In this document: in pieces, positions 10,579 to 19,986 of the stretch
How the letters are laid out: each line of letters starts with the position of its first letter
Numbering within the stretch: position 1 is the first letter of the stretch
Assembly (NCBI RefSeq): GCF_004402595.1
Contig: NZ_SOFY01000074.1
Span: 1-64,000, forward strand
Source of the DNA: Cryobacterium shii
GTDB lineage: Bacteria > Actinomycetota > Actinomycetes > Actinomycetales > Microbacteriaceae
Reading direction: 5' to 3'
Length of the DNA stretch: 64,000 bases
Position numbers and translations under genes: made by a program
The notes under the pieces: model-generated
Database searches by the model: none
What the model saw: the letters and a program-made list of their open reading frames with translations, nothing else
What the model was told of the DNA's origin: nothing

Positions 10579-10663
10579 AACCAATTCGACGGAGATTTTG
10601 ATCTCAGCGCGCGATTCCAGCCTGTTTCGGACCGTATTCGGCAGAATCTCCGTCGAATTGGTT
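10579..10663. repeat. REPIN-like hairpin element, family A copy 1
   Basis: Left arm 10579-10600 begins AACCAATTCGACGGAG; right arm 10642-10663 is its reverse complement with one mismatch in 22. The loop is 41 nt. It starts 10 bases after the ATPase stop. The loop read on the minus strand contains CGGTCCGAAACAGGC, which is shared in modified form with copy A3 and with family C. There is no T-tract. Copies A2, A3 and A4 lie at 27858, 42092 and 47540. Confidence 0.9.
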
Positions 10664-10770
10664 GGGGGCGGGGGGCCGGGGCCGGATCGAGGGGGCGGGG
10701 CTCGGGTGAGGAGTTGAGGCTCGGGCGCCGCGCGGCGACTCGGGACCGGCCGAAGGCTTAACCTGAGGTA

Positions 10771-12009
10771 ATGCGTGCACGATTCCGCCGCGGCGGCCCG
10801 ACCCCCGACGGTGTGACCCCCGGAGGGAGCCCGCGGCTGTCCCGCGAGGTGTACGTGCTCGGCGTGATCGCCTTCTTCGTGATGGTGGGCTTCGGTGTCG
10901 TCGTTCCGGTGCTGCCCGTGTACGTGCGCAGCTTCGGGGTCGGCAACCTGGAAATCGGGGCCGTCGTCTCCGCCTTCGCCCTGATGCGTTTCGTGTCCAG
11001 TCCCTTCACCGGGCGCATGATCGACTGGGCCGGCGAACGAGCCGTCCTGGCCACCGGGATCGGAATCGTCGCCGTCTCCAGCGGCCTGGTCGGCGTGGCT
11101 CAGAACTATCCCCAGCTCCTCCTGCTGCGCGGCGCCGGCGGCATCGGTTCGGCCATGTTCACCGTGGCGGCGATGACCCTGCTGCTCGGCTCCACCGCGC
11201 CCGGGATCCGGGCCCGCGCCATCGGATTCTACCAGGGCGGTTTCCTGCTCGGCGGGATGGCCGGCCCGGCCCTCGGCGGGCTGCTCGCCACGATCTCCCT
11301 CACCGCACCGTTCTTCTTCTATGCGGGCACCCTCTCCGTCGCCGGGTTCCTGGGCCTGGTCCTGCTGCGACCGGTGCGGGGCACGGGGCCGAAAACGGAT
11401 GCCGCACCGGCCCCGCGAGTCCCGTTCCGCACCGTACTGAAGGACGAGCGTTTCCGAGCGGCGTGCCTGGCCAGCTTCTCCACCGGCTGGACCTCGTTCG
11501 GTGTGCGCAACGCGCTGATCCCCGTGCTGGTGGTCGAGGTGCTCCGCGGGCCGACCGCTTGGACCGGCATCGCGTTCGCCTTCGCGGCCGTCGCGCAGAC
11601 CATCGCGCTCGCCCCGGCGTCGCGCTTCGTCGACCGGGTGGGCCGCCGGCCCGCCATCATCGGGGCGTTCCTGGTGGCCGGGCTGACCATCTTCGCCGTC
11701 CCGTTTGCGCCTGACATCGTGGTTCTCACCGGGCTGCTCTGCGTCTACGGGGTGGCCTCGGCGTTCATGGGCACCGCCCCGGCGGCCGCCGTCGGGGATG
11801 CGGCCGGGGCCGGCGGCGGGAGACCGGTGGCGGTGTTCTCGATGTTCTCCGACTTCGGCGCGATCATCGGCCCGCTCGTCGCCGGCTTCCTCGCCGACCA
11901 GGTCTCCTATCCGGTGGCCTTCGGCGTGGGCGCCCTGTTCTTCCTCGCGACCTCCGGCTACGCCGCCCTGCGGATGCCGCGAGGCACCCGCCTCCCTGAC
12001 GTCCCCTGA
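10771..12009 (+). CDS. Major facilitator superfamily transporter
   Basis: A 412-residue protein with about twelve hydrophobic helices. The MFS signature between TM2 and TM3 is seen as FTGRMIDWAGERA, and a second similar motif DRVGRRPAIIGAF lies in the second half, so this is a canonical two-bundle DHA1-like drug/metabolite:H+ antiporter. The cytoplasmic N-terminus is short, basic and glycine-rich. The ATG at 10771 is preceded by CCTGAGGTA. Substrate unknown. It stands alone between hairpin elements A1 and B1. Confidence 0.82.
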   Translation: MRARFRRGGPTPDGVTPGGSPRLSREVYVLGVIAFFVMVGFGVVVPVLPVYVRSFGVGNLEIGAVVSAFALMRFVSSPFTGRMIDWAGERAVLATGIGIVAVSSGLVGVAQNYPQLLLLRGAGGIGSAMFTVAAMTLLLGSTAPGIRARAIGFYQGGFLLGGMAGPALGGLLATISLTAPFFFYAGTLSVAGFLGLVLLRPVRGTGPKTDAAPAPRVPFRTVLKDERFRAACLASFSTGWTSFGVRNALIPVLVVEVLRGPTAWTGIAFAFAAVAQTIALAPASRFVDRVGRRPAIIGAFLVAGLTIFAVPFAPDIVVLTGLLCVYGVASAFMGTAPAAAVGDAAGAGGGRPVAVFSMFSDFGAIIGPLVAGFLADQVSYPVAFGVGALFFLATSGYAALRMPRGTRLPDVP

Positions 12010-12033
12010 CACCCGCTGACGCCCCGCGCGAGA

Positions 12034-12120
12034 CCCGCCGAACCGTGAGTTCCGCCCCGTTTTTTTGAATTTTGAGGAGCTTTAATCACGGCTCGGCGGG
12101 GCTCGGCGGGGCTCGGCGGG
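12034..12120. repeat. Hairpin element, family B copy 1, with GCTCGGCGGG triplication
   Basis: CCCGCCGAACCGTGA (12034-12048) and TCACGGCTCGGCGGG (12086-12100) form a 15-bp stem with one mismatch. The 3' arm end GCTCGGCGGG is then repeated in tandem three times (12091-12120). The loop holds a run of seven T. The outer arm and following GAGTTYCGCCCC are shared with the copy at 29865. It lies between the convergent MFS gene and ABC-2 permease gene, so it could also act as a terminator. Confidence 0.8.
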
Positions 12121-12198
12121 GCAAGACGGCGCAGGGCTGGGTGCGGTGGGGCAGCGCTGGGTAAGGCTCGGGGCGGGCGGGCGGGCGGGGCGGGCCGG

Positions 12199-12999
12199 TC
12201 AGGCCGCGATGTCCCGCCGACGGAACCCGAGCACGGCGAGCCCGAGGAGCACGGCGACGGTGGCCACGGCCACGAGCACGCTGGGGCCGTCCACGCCCTC
12301 CCGGAGCGGGTCGTGGCCAATGTACTGGTAGTACGGCGAGAGCTTCTGGAACGGATCGAGCCAGTCGACCAGGGGCGCCAGCGCGTTCACCACATAGGCC
12401 ACCACCGCGACGACGGCCGGGATGCCGCGGCTCAGCCCGGTCCTGCCGGTCGAGGCCGACAGCGTCAGGGCCAGGGCGCCGAAGACTACGCCGAGCAGCG
12501 CCAGGTGCAGCATGGCGGCGGCCACGTCACCGGCCGGGAGGTTCATGTCCGCGAACGACCCCAGGCCCACGAGGGAAACCCCGGTCACCGCCGCGAGCAG
12601 GAACGTGCCCAACGCCAGCGCGGTGAACTTCTCCAGGACGACCCGGGTGCGGCCGACCGGGTTGGCCAGCAGGAGGTCCATGGTGTGGTGGTCCTCCTCG
12701 CCGCCGATCACGGCCACACCCACGCCGATCGCGTAGACGAGCACGGCGATCGGGCCCATGAACGACAGGAGTTCGACCTGCACGTAGCCGACCGGGGTCG
12801 ACATGTCCGCGCCGGTCGCGGCGAACAGGTAGCGGAAGGCCTCGGGCATCTGCTTCAGGAAATCGCTCATCGACGGCTGGTCGCGCAGGCTCGGCCACAG
12901 GACCACATACATGCCGACCAGGAGCACCAGAGAGACCGACCAGCCGAGCAGACCTCGGCGCTGGTCGTACAGGGTCTTCGTGAACAGGCTAGCCAGCAT
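12199..12999 (-). CDS. ABC-2 type transporter permease
   Basis: A 266-residue membrane protein with six predicted helices and the ABC-2 pattern: an N-terminal TLYDQRRGLLGW segment before the first helix, a central GGEEDHHTMDLLLANPVGR cytoplasmic loop typical of antibiotic/polyketide exporters, and a C-terminal helix ending FRRRDIAA. It forms an exporter with the ATPase of 12989-13939, whose stop it overlaps by 11 bases. I chose the ATG at 12999 because GGTGAG is correctly spaced before it; the upstream extension to 13101 runs inside the ATPase gene. Substrate unknown. Confidence 0.85.
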   Translation of the reverse strand: MLASLFTKTLYDQRRGLLGWSVSLVLLVGMYVVLWPSLRDQPSMSDFLKQMPEAFRYLFAATGADMSTPVGYVQVELLSFMGPIAVLVYAIGVGVAVIGGEEDHHTMDLLLANPVGRTRVVLEKFTALALGTFLLAAVTGVSLVGLGSFADMNLPAGDVAAAMLHLALLGVVFGALALTLSASTGRTGLSRGIPAVVAVVAYVVNALAPLVDWLDPFQKLSPYYQYIGHDPLREGVDGPSVLVAVATVAVLLGLAVLGFRRRDIAA

Positions 13000-13939
13000 C
13001 GGTCTCACCGCCGTGTGTTTCGGTGACGGTGTCGGAGCCGGTGTCGCCCGGCCCGTAATAGCCGAGGAACGTCTCCTCGAGGTCGGTTTCGGCGCATTCA
13101 AAATCGATCACCGACCGGCGGGACACCTGTTTCAGCAGCGCATCGAGGGCGTACTGCGGCGCGCTGCAGCGAAGGCTCCGGTCGCCGATCGAGAGGTCCT
13201 GCACGCCCCGGATCCCGGCGAAATCCTCGGCCGACACCTCCTCCAGGAAACTCGCCCGAATCCGGTGCAGCGACCGGGCGCGGAGCTCCTGGAGCCGCTC
13301 GACGGCGATCAGCCGGCCGCGACGGATGACGCCGATCCGGTCGGCGACCCGCTGCACCTCCCCGAGCACGTGAGACGAGAACAGCACGGTGCCGCCGTCC
13401 CCGGTGTACTCGCCGAGCAGGGCGTGGAACTCCTGCTGCACGAGCGGGTCGAGACCGCTGGTGGGTTCGTCGAGGATCAGCAGCCGGGGCGCGGACATGA
13501 CCGCCAGCACGATCGCGAGTTTCTGCCGGTTACCGCGGGACAGCGTCCGCGCCGGGCGGCCGAGGTCGACGTCGAAGCGGGCGGCCAGAGCGGTGGCCTC
13601 GGCCCGGTCATCGCGGCCGCGCAGGTGATCGAAGAAGGCGATGTGCTGCCGGCCGGTGAGCCGGCCGTAGAGCGCCGATTCACCGGGAACGTACCCGACC
13701 AGGCGGTGCACCTCGACCGGTTGCCGCCACGAGTCCAGGCCGAAGACCTGCGCCTGGCCGGAGGTCGGACGGAGCATCCCCAGCAGCAGGCGGATCGTGG
13801 TCGTCTTGCCCGCGCCGTTGGGTCCGAGGTAGCCGAAGACCTCACCGGGCTCCAGGGTGAGGCTGATGCCGTCGAGAGCGACGCCCTCGCCGAACTGCTT
13901 CCTGAGCAGGGTCAGGCGAACCGGGGCGAGCTCGTTCAT
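12989..13939 (-). CDS. ABC transporter ATP-binding protein (drug exporter type)
   Basis: A 316-residue ATPase. Walker A is GPNGAGKTTTIRLL, the signature is the atypical LSRGNRQK, and Walker B is LLILDEPTSGLD, followed by the H-loop FSSHVL. A C-terminal extension of about 90 residues follows the ABC core, as in CcmA/DrrA-like subunits of ABC-2 exporters. The ATG at 13939 gives MNELAPVRLT directly before the fold; the longer frame needs a TTG and adds a non-conserved leader. It is translationally coupled to the permease downstream. Confidence 0.87.
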   Translation of the reverse strand: MNELAPVRLTLLRKQFGEGVALDGISLTLEPGEVFGYLGPNGAGKTTTIRLLLGMLRPTSGQAQVFGLDSWRQPVEVHRLVGYVPGESALYGRLTGRQHIAFFDHLRGRDDRAEATALAARFDVDLGRPARTLSRGNRQKLAIVLAVMSAPRLLILDEPTSGLDPLVQQEFHALLGEYTGDGGTVLFSSHVLGEVQRVADRIGVIRRGRLIAVERLQELRARSLHRIRASFLEEVSAEDFAGIRGVQDLSIGDRSLRCSAPQYALDALLKQVSRRSVIDFECAETDLEETFLGYYGPGDTGSDTVTETHGGETDAG

Positions 13940-14005
13940 GCGCCGAGCCTGCTCCGAACGGCCAGTCGCCGGAAGGGCCAATGGTCCCGGGCCGTGCGGA
14001 GGCGG

Positions 14006-14365
14006 TTAGCGCAGTTCCGCGCGGCCGGAGAGAACGCCGCTGAGCGTGGCGACGACGGCGAAGATCACACCGACCAGCGGGAGGCCGAGGTCCCACCAGG
14101 CCAGAGCTGCTGCTCCGAAGACGCAGATCTCGACCACGGCCTTGCCGAACGGGTCGAGCTTGAACACGGCCTTGGGGGAGCGGAACAGAGCCCAGAGCAG
14201 GATCGCGAAGGCCGGGGCGACGATGCCGACCACGACGCCGGGCCACGGCAGCGGCCACGCCGCGAAACCCCAGATGCCGAGGCTGATGAACGCGAACAGT
14301 TCGAGCAGGAATCGCAGGATGTCGTTGGGGCTGGTCTTCACGCTCGTATCGGTCACTTGCCCCAT
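14006..14365 (-). CDS. DUF2568 (YrdB-like) small membrane protein
   Basis: A 119-residue protein with four hydrophobic segments (around residues 16-34, 42-60, 75-92 and 95-112). The pattern LRFLLELFAFISLGIWGF and ALFRSPKAVF matches the YrdB/DUF2568 family of unknown function. It lies 20 bases after purU on the same strand and 66 bases before the ABC ATPase gene, so it may be in one transcript with purU. No catalytic residues are recognisable. Confidence 0.7.
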   Translation of the reverse strand: MGQVTDTSVKTSPNDILRFLLELFAFISLGIWGFAAWPLPWPGVVVGIVAPAFAILLWALFRSPKAVFKLDPFGKAVVEICVFGAAALAWWDLGLPLVGVIFAVVATLSGVLSGRAELR

Positions 14366-14385
14366 CTTACCGAGCAGGCGGGCGG

Positions 14386-15258
14386 CTACTTGAAGATGAT
14401 GGTGCGGGCACCGTCGAGCAGAACCCGGTGCTCGGCGAACCAGGTGACCGCCTGGGTCAGGGTGCGGCTCTCCTCGTCCTGCCCGATGGCGACGAGTTCG
14501 GCCGGCGTGCGGGAATGGTCCACGCGCACGACGTTCTGCTCGATGATCGGGCCCTCGTCGAGGTCGCCGGTGACGAAGTGGGCGGTGGCCCCGATCAGCT
14601 TCACGCCGCGGGCGTGGGCCTGCTTGTAGGGGTTGGCACCCTTGAACCCGGGCAGGAATGAGTGGTGGATGTTGATGGCGCGGCCCTCGAGCAGCGTGCA
14701 GAGCTCGGGGGAGAGGATCTGCATGTACCGGGCGAGCACGACCAGCTCGATGTCGTGCTCGTCGAGTGCCTCGATCACGCGCGCCTCGAAGGCCGCCTTG
14801 CTCGCGGCATCCGTCACCGGTCGGGACTCGAACGGCACCCCGTAGAACCCGACCAGGTCGCGCAGCGTGCCGTGGTTGCTGAGCACCAGGGGGACCTCGA
14901 TCGGGAGCTGCCCGCCGCGCTGGCGGAACAGCATGTCGTTCACGCAGTTGCCCGCCGTCGACGCGAGCACGAGGGTGCGCACCGGGCGCCCCACCACGTC
15001 GATGGCGGAATTCATCCTGAAGTGGGCGACGACGGGGGCGAGCTCCTGCTCGAGCTCCTCGCGCGGGGCGGGGGACTCCACCTGCAGGCGCATGAAGAAC
15101 CGGCCGGTGTCGGCACTGGCGAACTGCTGGCTCTCGGTGATGTTGCCCCTGGCGCGCACGATGGCACCGCTGACCGCGTGCACGATGCCCGGCTGGTCGA
15201 CGCAGACGAGGGTGATCACCCAGTGGTGGCGCGGGTTCGGCGACAGAGAAGAAGTCAT
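14386..15258 (-). CDS. purU: Formyltetrahydrofolate deformylase
   Basis: A 290-residue enzyme that hydrolyses 10-formyl-THF to formate and THF, balancing one-carbon pools and supplying formate for purine synthesis. The N-terminal ACT domain (about residues 12-85) begins HWVITLVCVDQPGIVHAVSG. The C-terminal formyltransferase fold carries VLASTAGNCVNDML, VLSNH, LARYMQILS and the catalytic region NIHHSFLPGFKGANPY with a following IGATAHFV and DEGPIIEQ. Length is normal for the family. With glyA and folD nearby it adds to a one-carbon theme. Confidence 0.93.
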   Translation of the reverse strand: MTSSLSPNPRHHWVITLVCVDQPGIVHAVSGAIVRARGNITESQQFASADTGRFFMRLQVESPAPREELEQELAPVVAHFRMNSAIDVVGRPVRTLVLASTAGNCVNDMLFRQRGGQLPIEVPLVLSNHGTLRDLVGFYGVPFESRPVTDAASKAAFEARVIEALDEHDIELVVLARYMQILSPELCTLLEGRAINIHHSFLPGFKGANPYKQAHARGVKLIGATAHFVTGDLDEGPIIEQNVVRVDHSRTPAELVAIGQDEESRTLTQAVTWFAEHRVLLDGARTIIFK

Positions 15259-15432
15259 CCGACTAGGTTACCGGCCTCTCTGGCCGCGCCGGCCACCCGT
15301 CGGCTAGGCTGGGACGTGGTCGGCGCAGCATGCCGGCCCCGGGCGCGCACGTCGGCGCGCAGCCGATCCGGACCGGCCCCGCGACGCGAGAGCGGCGGGC
15401 GCCACTGTTCTCGTCTGTGAGCCACAGCCACC

Positions 15433-16752
15433 ATGTCATTCACCGCGCCCATCACCCTGCCCCCGCTCGGCGACGGGCAGGGCCGCCCGGGGTCAACTCC
15501 CGGCCCCTTCCCCTGGGTCGGGCTGATCGCCCTCGCGGCCGCCGTTTTCCTGTCGGTGACCTCCGAGATGCTGCCGACCGGCCTGCTGCCGGACATGAGC
15601 CGGTCCCTCGGCGTCAGCGAGGCCCAGGTGGGGCTGCTGGTCTCCTGGTTCGCGTTCACCGTGGTGCTCACGAGCACCTCCCTGGCGCATCTGACCCGCC
15701 GGCTGCCGCGGCACGGCCTGATCGTGCTCGTGCTGGTCGTGCTCGCCGTCAGTAATGTGCTCACCGCGGTCGCCCCCAACTACGCGTTCATGGTGGGCGG
15801 CCGCATCCTCGGCGGCATGGCCCACGGCCTGTTCTGGGCCGTCGTCGGCGCCTATGCGGCGCATCTCGTGCCGCGGGAGCAGATCGGCCGGGCCGTGGCG
15901 ATCACGGTGTCCGGCGGCACCCTCGCGTTCGTGCTCGGCGTTCCGCTGGCCACGGCGGCCGGGCACCTCCTGGGCTGGCGGCTGTCGTTCATCGCGCTCG
16001 CCGTGCTGATGCTCCTCGGCGCCGTCGTCGTGTGGCGTTTCCTGCCGCACGTCTCGCACTACGGTGCCCGGCGCACGGATGCCGAGGCGACCGAGGCGAC
16101 CGAGGCTGCCGAGGCGGCCGCGCTCGCCGCGGCGGAACCCGCCGCCGTGCCCGCCCTCGAAACGGCCGCCGAACCGCGCCGCGACCCGACGATGCCAGCC
16201 GTGATCCTGCTCTGCTCGATCACGGCCCTGACGATGGTCGGGCACTACACCTTCTATACCTACATCGCCCCGTTCCTGATCGACGGGATGGGCGTGGACG
16301 GCGCGGCCGTCGCGCCGCTCCTGTTCGCGTACGGCATCGCCGGCGCGGTCGGGCTGGTCCTCTCCGGCACCGTGTTCGGCCCTCGGCCCCAGCTGGGACT
16401 GGTGATCGGCATCGCCGTCTCCGCGATCAGCGTCAGCGTCCTCGCCCTGTTCGCGTCGACGCTGCCGGTGGCCATCGGCGCCTTCGTGCTGTGGGGGCTG
16501 GCCTTCGGCACGCTGCCGCCGCTGCTGCAGACGCGACTGCTGCGCACAGCCTCGCGGCGCATCCGTGACACCGCGAGCGCCATCTACACCACCGCGTTCA
16601 ACGCCGGCATCGGCGGCGGCGCACTGCTGGGCGCCGCGCTGCTGAACACCGTGGGCATGCCCGCCGTGCCGTTGGCCTACATCGGCATCCTGTCGCTGGC
16701 GTTCGTGCTCGTCATCGTCAGTCACGCGGTCACCTGCCGCCGCGCCGTCTGA
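15433..16752 (+). CDS. MFS transporter, AraJ/chloramphenicol-efflux-like
   Basis: A 439-residue, twelve-helix MFS protein of the DHA1 sugar/drug efflux group (AraJ/CmlA-like). Characteristic pieces are EMLPTGLLPDMSRSLGVS in TM1, the GGRILGGMAHGLFWAVVG motif in TM4 and an AEAAHLVP-like loop. The central cytoplasmic loop is an Ala/Glu-rich low-complexity linker encoded by four 9-nt repeats (GAGGCGACC and variants) at about 16086-16121. The ATG at 15433 gives a normal start before TM1. Substrate unknown. Confidence 0.82.
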   Translation: MSFTAPITLPPLGDGQGRPGSTPGPFPWVGLIALAAAVFLSVTSEMLPTGLLPDMSRSLGVSEAQVGLLVSWFAFTVVLTSTSLAHLTRRLPRHGLIVLVLVVLAVSNVLTAVAPNYAFMVGGRILGGMAHGLFWAVVGAYAAHLVPREQIGRAVAITVSGGTLAFVLGVPLATAAGHLLGWRLSFIALAVLMLLGAVVVWRFLPHVSHYGARRTDAEATEATEAAEAAALAAAEPAAVPALETAAEPRRDPTMPAVILLCSITALTMVGHYTFYTYIAPFLIDGMGVDGAAVAPLLFAYGIAGAVGLVLSGTVFGPRPQLGLVIGIAVSAISVSVLALFASTLPVAIGAFVLWGLAFGTLPPLLQTRLLRTASRRIRDTASAIYTTAFNAGIGGGALLGAALLNTVGMPAVPLAYIGILSLAFVLVIVSHAVTCRRAV

Positions 16753-16812
16753 CCTATCCGGAGTGCGGGCGGAAGCCTAGGGTGAGGGCACCGAGCTGGA
16801 GGAGGCCCCCCG

Positions 16813-18179
16813 ATGGACGCTCGGCCTCGACCGGGCACCCGACCGCGCCGAACGCCGGGCCCCCGTCTCGTGTGCGTCGCAGCGCTGGCCGCGCTCCTGC
16901 TGGCCGGGTGCGCCGGCGGAACAACGGCGCCCCCGGCCGGTCCCGGCGGGACAGCGCAGCCGTCGGTAGACCCCGGCGGGTCCGTCGGCACGGTGTTCAC
17001 CGACGCGCAGCTGACGGCGTTGCTCGCCACGCTCGCTGACGGCGCCGGCAACACCGTCATCCCCTACAGCGACGCCGGCAGCGTGAGAATCGCCTTCAAG
17101 GACGGCGCCGACCTTCCGCCACGACCCGCCGCCGAGCCCGCGGCCTGTGCCGCATTCCAGCCCGAGAGCATGCTGACCCGGCCCGAAACGCTGAAAATGC
17201 AATTCGCGGCGGGTGCGTTGCCCGCCAGCACCCCGTTCGGCACCGACACCACCATGATCCTGCTGAAGAGCGCCCCGACCGGCGAGCTGACGAACGCGAA
17301 CTTCGCCTGCACGGATGACCAGGCCTCCGCCTGTTCGACCTTCACGCTCACGCAATCAGGCACCGAGACCCCTCAGGACGCACGCTTCGTGAAGGTGCCC
17401 GCGGTCGGCGATCGGACGTTCGCCACCGTGGTGACCGGCGGCCTGAAACCGGGAGACGTCACCGTCAGCCTGCAGGCGCTGGCCGGAACGGTGTCCATCG
17501 GAATGGGTCGCATGGTGGCGACGGCCGACGCCGACGCCACGGCCGCCGACCTGGCCGAGCTGGCCACGCGAATCGTCGCCGTGGTGCGGGACGGAGCGCC
17601 GTCGGTGCCCGCACCACCGAGCAACGCCTTCACGCCCGAGCAGCTGGCCGGCCTCCTGGACGGGGTCACCGGCCCCACCGGGAAAGCCATCGACGTGGCC
17701 GGAGGATCGACGATCCGGCCGGGGGACACGGCTGTGATGCCTTCATCGGAGGCGTGCTCTACGACGAGGTGGCCTACACGGGCTCGCAGGCCGGAGCGTC
17801 CACGGCCGACGGTGATATCCAGGGGGAGGAGAAGCTGGACGGGATCAGAGTGCGGGTGACAAGCCTGCCGCCGGCCGCCGCCCCGCCGTATCCCTTCGAC
17901 GCCAAGGCGGCCCTCTTCCAGGACTGCACGTCGGTTCAGGGCACCCGGCCCGGCGCCGTGACACGCACCTGGGACCTGTTGCAACTCGAGGTGACGACCA
18001 ACGGTGAGGCCTCCTACGCCGTCGCGTATCGCGTCGGCGACGAATGGTCGGTCCTGGTCGGCGCCCGGAACGGTTCCCTCTCCGTGGAGGCGGAGACCGG
18101 GGCCCGGTCCGAGAGCGACCTCCCGCAGGCGGCAGCCGGTCTGGCCGCCGTCGTCGACGAGGTGCTGGCCAGAGCGTGA
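16813..18179 (+). pseudogene. Internally duplicated lipoprotein, split by a frameshift
   Basis: The gene opens at 16813 after GGAGGAGG with a signal peptide and lipobox LLAGC (Cys about residue 34). The first frame runs to a stop at 17859; the second, shifted by one base, is open through 17754 to 18179. The protein has two homologous halves: FTDAQLTALL pairs with FTPEQLAGLL, PAACAAF pairs with TACDAFIGG, and both halves end in a similar Ala/Asp-rich helix. Aligning the halves puts the frame change at about 17728-17736 (GACACGGCTGTGATG): one missing base there would restore DTACDAFIGGVLYDEV. It is therefore a 1-base deletion, a sequencing error or, less likely, -1 frameshifting. Function unknown; secreted and membrane-anchored. 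Confidence 0.75.
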
Positions 18180-18221
18180 CCTGGCCTGAGCGTGACCTGA
18201 CCCGGGCGTGACCTGACCGGC
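18174..18221. repeat. Three 16-nt tandem repeats over the lipoprotein stop codon
   Basis: Units GCGTGACCTG(G/A)CC... start at 18174, 18190 and 18206. The first unit contains the stop codon TGA. It resembles in position, not in sequence, the 18-nt array at 1123-1176. Confidence 0.7.
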
Positions 18222-18252
18222 GCCGGCCGGTAACCGGCCCCGGCGCCCTCCG

Positions 18253-19848
18253 CTAGCCCTTCCGGCCCGCATCCGTCGGGTCCGTGCCGCGCATCTGGTC
18301 GGCGAGCGGGCGGTTGGGGATGATCGGCACCTGGCCGGTGAAGCCCTCCCGGGCGGCCGCGATCTCGAGGATGCGCCCGCGCGAGGCGTACCAGCCGACG
18401 ATCAGCAGCGGGATGATGATCACGAGCGAGCTGATCGTGAGCGTGCCGACCGGCCAGTCGAAGGCCATCAGCACGAGTACCGCGACGAGGAAGGCCAGGC
18501 TGGCGTAGCCCGTGTAGGGGGCCCCGAACATCCGGAATGCCGGCCGCTCGAGGATGCCCAGCTTCGACCAGGCGTGCAGGCGCAGCTGGCAGAGCACGAT
18601 CATGCCCCAGGCGCTGATGATGCCGATGGCCGCCATGTTCAGCACGATCTCGAAGGCGGCGTCGGGGACGACCGCGTTCAGGCCGACGCCGAGCAGCGTG
18701 ACCGCGCCGGTGAGCAGGATGCCGCCGAACGGCACGCCCGTGCGGCTCACCTTGCCGGCGAATCGCGGCGCCGAGCCCGCAAGGGACATCGAGCGCAGGA
18801 TGCGTCCGGTCGAGTAGAGGCCCGCGTTGAGGGAGGAGAGGGCCGCCGTGAGCACCACCAGGTTCATGATCACGTCGACGCCGTCGATGCCGATCGTGCC
18901 GAAGAATGTCACGAACGGGCTCTCGCCGGCCTGGTACGCGGTGTACGGCAGCAGCAGCGACAACAGCAGGATCGAGCCGACGTAGAACACGGCGATCCGC
19001 ACGATGACCGTGTTGATGGCCTTGGGCATCACCTTCTCCGGGTTCTTCGTTTCCCCGGCGGTCGTGCCGACCAGCTCGATCGACGCGTAGGCGAACACGA
19101 CGCCCTGAACGACCAGCACGGATGCGATCACCCCGTTCGGCAGCCAGCCCCCGTTGTCGGCGATGAGGCTGAAACCGGCCTCCTGCCCGGGAATCGGCGT
19201 GCCGAAGATGACCATCCACGTTCCCACCAGCAGGAACGCGACGATGGCGAGCACCTTGATAAGTGCGAACCAGAACTCCAGTTCGCCGAACACGCTCACC
19301 GAGAGCAGGTTCAGGCAGAGCACGACCGCGAGGGCGAAGAGCGCGTAGAGCCACTGCGGCACGTCTCCGAACGGCGCCCAGTACCGGGCGAAGAAGTTCA
19401 TGTAGAGCGCCACGGCGGTGACGTCGACGATCGCGGTCATCACCCAGTTGAGCCAGTACAGCCAGCCGGTGACGAAGGCCGTCTTCTCGCCGAAGAACTC
19501 ACGGGCGTAGGAGACGAAGGAGCCCGACGACGGGCGGTGCAGCACCAGCTCGCCGAGAGCGCGCAGGATCAGGAACGCAAAGAATCCGCAGATCGCGTAC
19601 ACGAACACCAGGGACGGGCCCGCGGTGGCGAGACGGCCGCCCGCGCCGAGGAACAGCCCGGTGCCGATGGCCCCGCCGATCGCGATCATCTGCACCTGCC
19701 GGGCCTTGAGGCCCTTATGCAGCCCCTCGTCCTCGTGCACGTTGACGGCGTCCGCGATGTGCTCGAGGGGGGTCTCCGTGCCACGACCGTGGTACTCGTG
19801 GTGTTCATGTTTGAGGGGCACTTCTGGCCCCTGATTTGCACGCGTCAT
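18253..19848 (-). CDS. Amino acid permease (APC superfamily, AnsP/GabP-like)
   Basis: A 531-residue permease with twelve helices. The family motifs are [14 protein letters not shown] in TM1, [19 protein letters not shown] in TM3 and the conserved [21 protein letters not shown] loop. This places it in the amino-acid transporter family that includes the asparagine (AnsP), GABA and lysine permeases; the L-asparagine type is the closest by eye, but that is uncertain. The N-terminus is extended and His/Glu-rich (KHEHHEYH), possibly a regulatory or metal-sensitive tail. The downstream gene is convergent. Confidence 0.85.
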   Translation of the reverse strand: MTRANQGPEVPLKHEHHEYHGRGTETPLEHIADAVNVHEDEGLHKGLKARQVQMIAIGGAIGTGLFLGAGGRLATAGPSLVFVYAICGFFAFLILRALGELVLHRPSSGSFVSYAREFFGEKTAFVTGWLYWLNWVMTAIVDVTAVALYMNFFARYWAPFGDVPQWLYALFALAVVLCLNLLSVSVFGELEFWFALIKVLAIVAFLLVGTWMVIFGTPIPGQEAGFSLIADNGGWLPNGVIASVLVVQGVVFAYASIELVGTTAGETKNPEKVMPKAINTVIVRIAVFYVGSILLLSLLLPYTAYQAGESPFVTFFGTIGIDGVDVIMNLVVLTAALSSLNAGLYSTGRILRSMSLAGSAPRFAGKVSRTGVPFGGILLTGAVTLLGVGLNAVVPDAAFEIVLNMAAIGIISAWGMIVLCQLRLHAWSKLGILERPAFRMFGAPYTGYASLAFLVAVLVLMAFDWPVGTLTISSLVIIIPLLIVGWYASRGRILEIAAAREGFTGQVPIIPNRPLADQMRGTDPTDAGRKG

Positions 19849-19986
19849 GGGGCTCTTCCGATAATCGGGTTTTCCTCAACACTATCGGCCTCCCGCACGG
19901 GGTGTGTGCCGCGCGTGCCGGGATGCGGTCAGGAGCCTCTCGGTTAGACTGGAGTTCGACACTCAGAGAGAGAGCCGGGAGGCCGC

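Noticed and set aside
10579-10663. Family A element considered as a plain intrinsic terminator of the ATPase gene
   Set aside because: The 41-nt loop, absence of a T-tract, and near-identical copies between unrelated and co-directional genes speak against a terminator as its only role.
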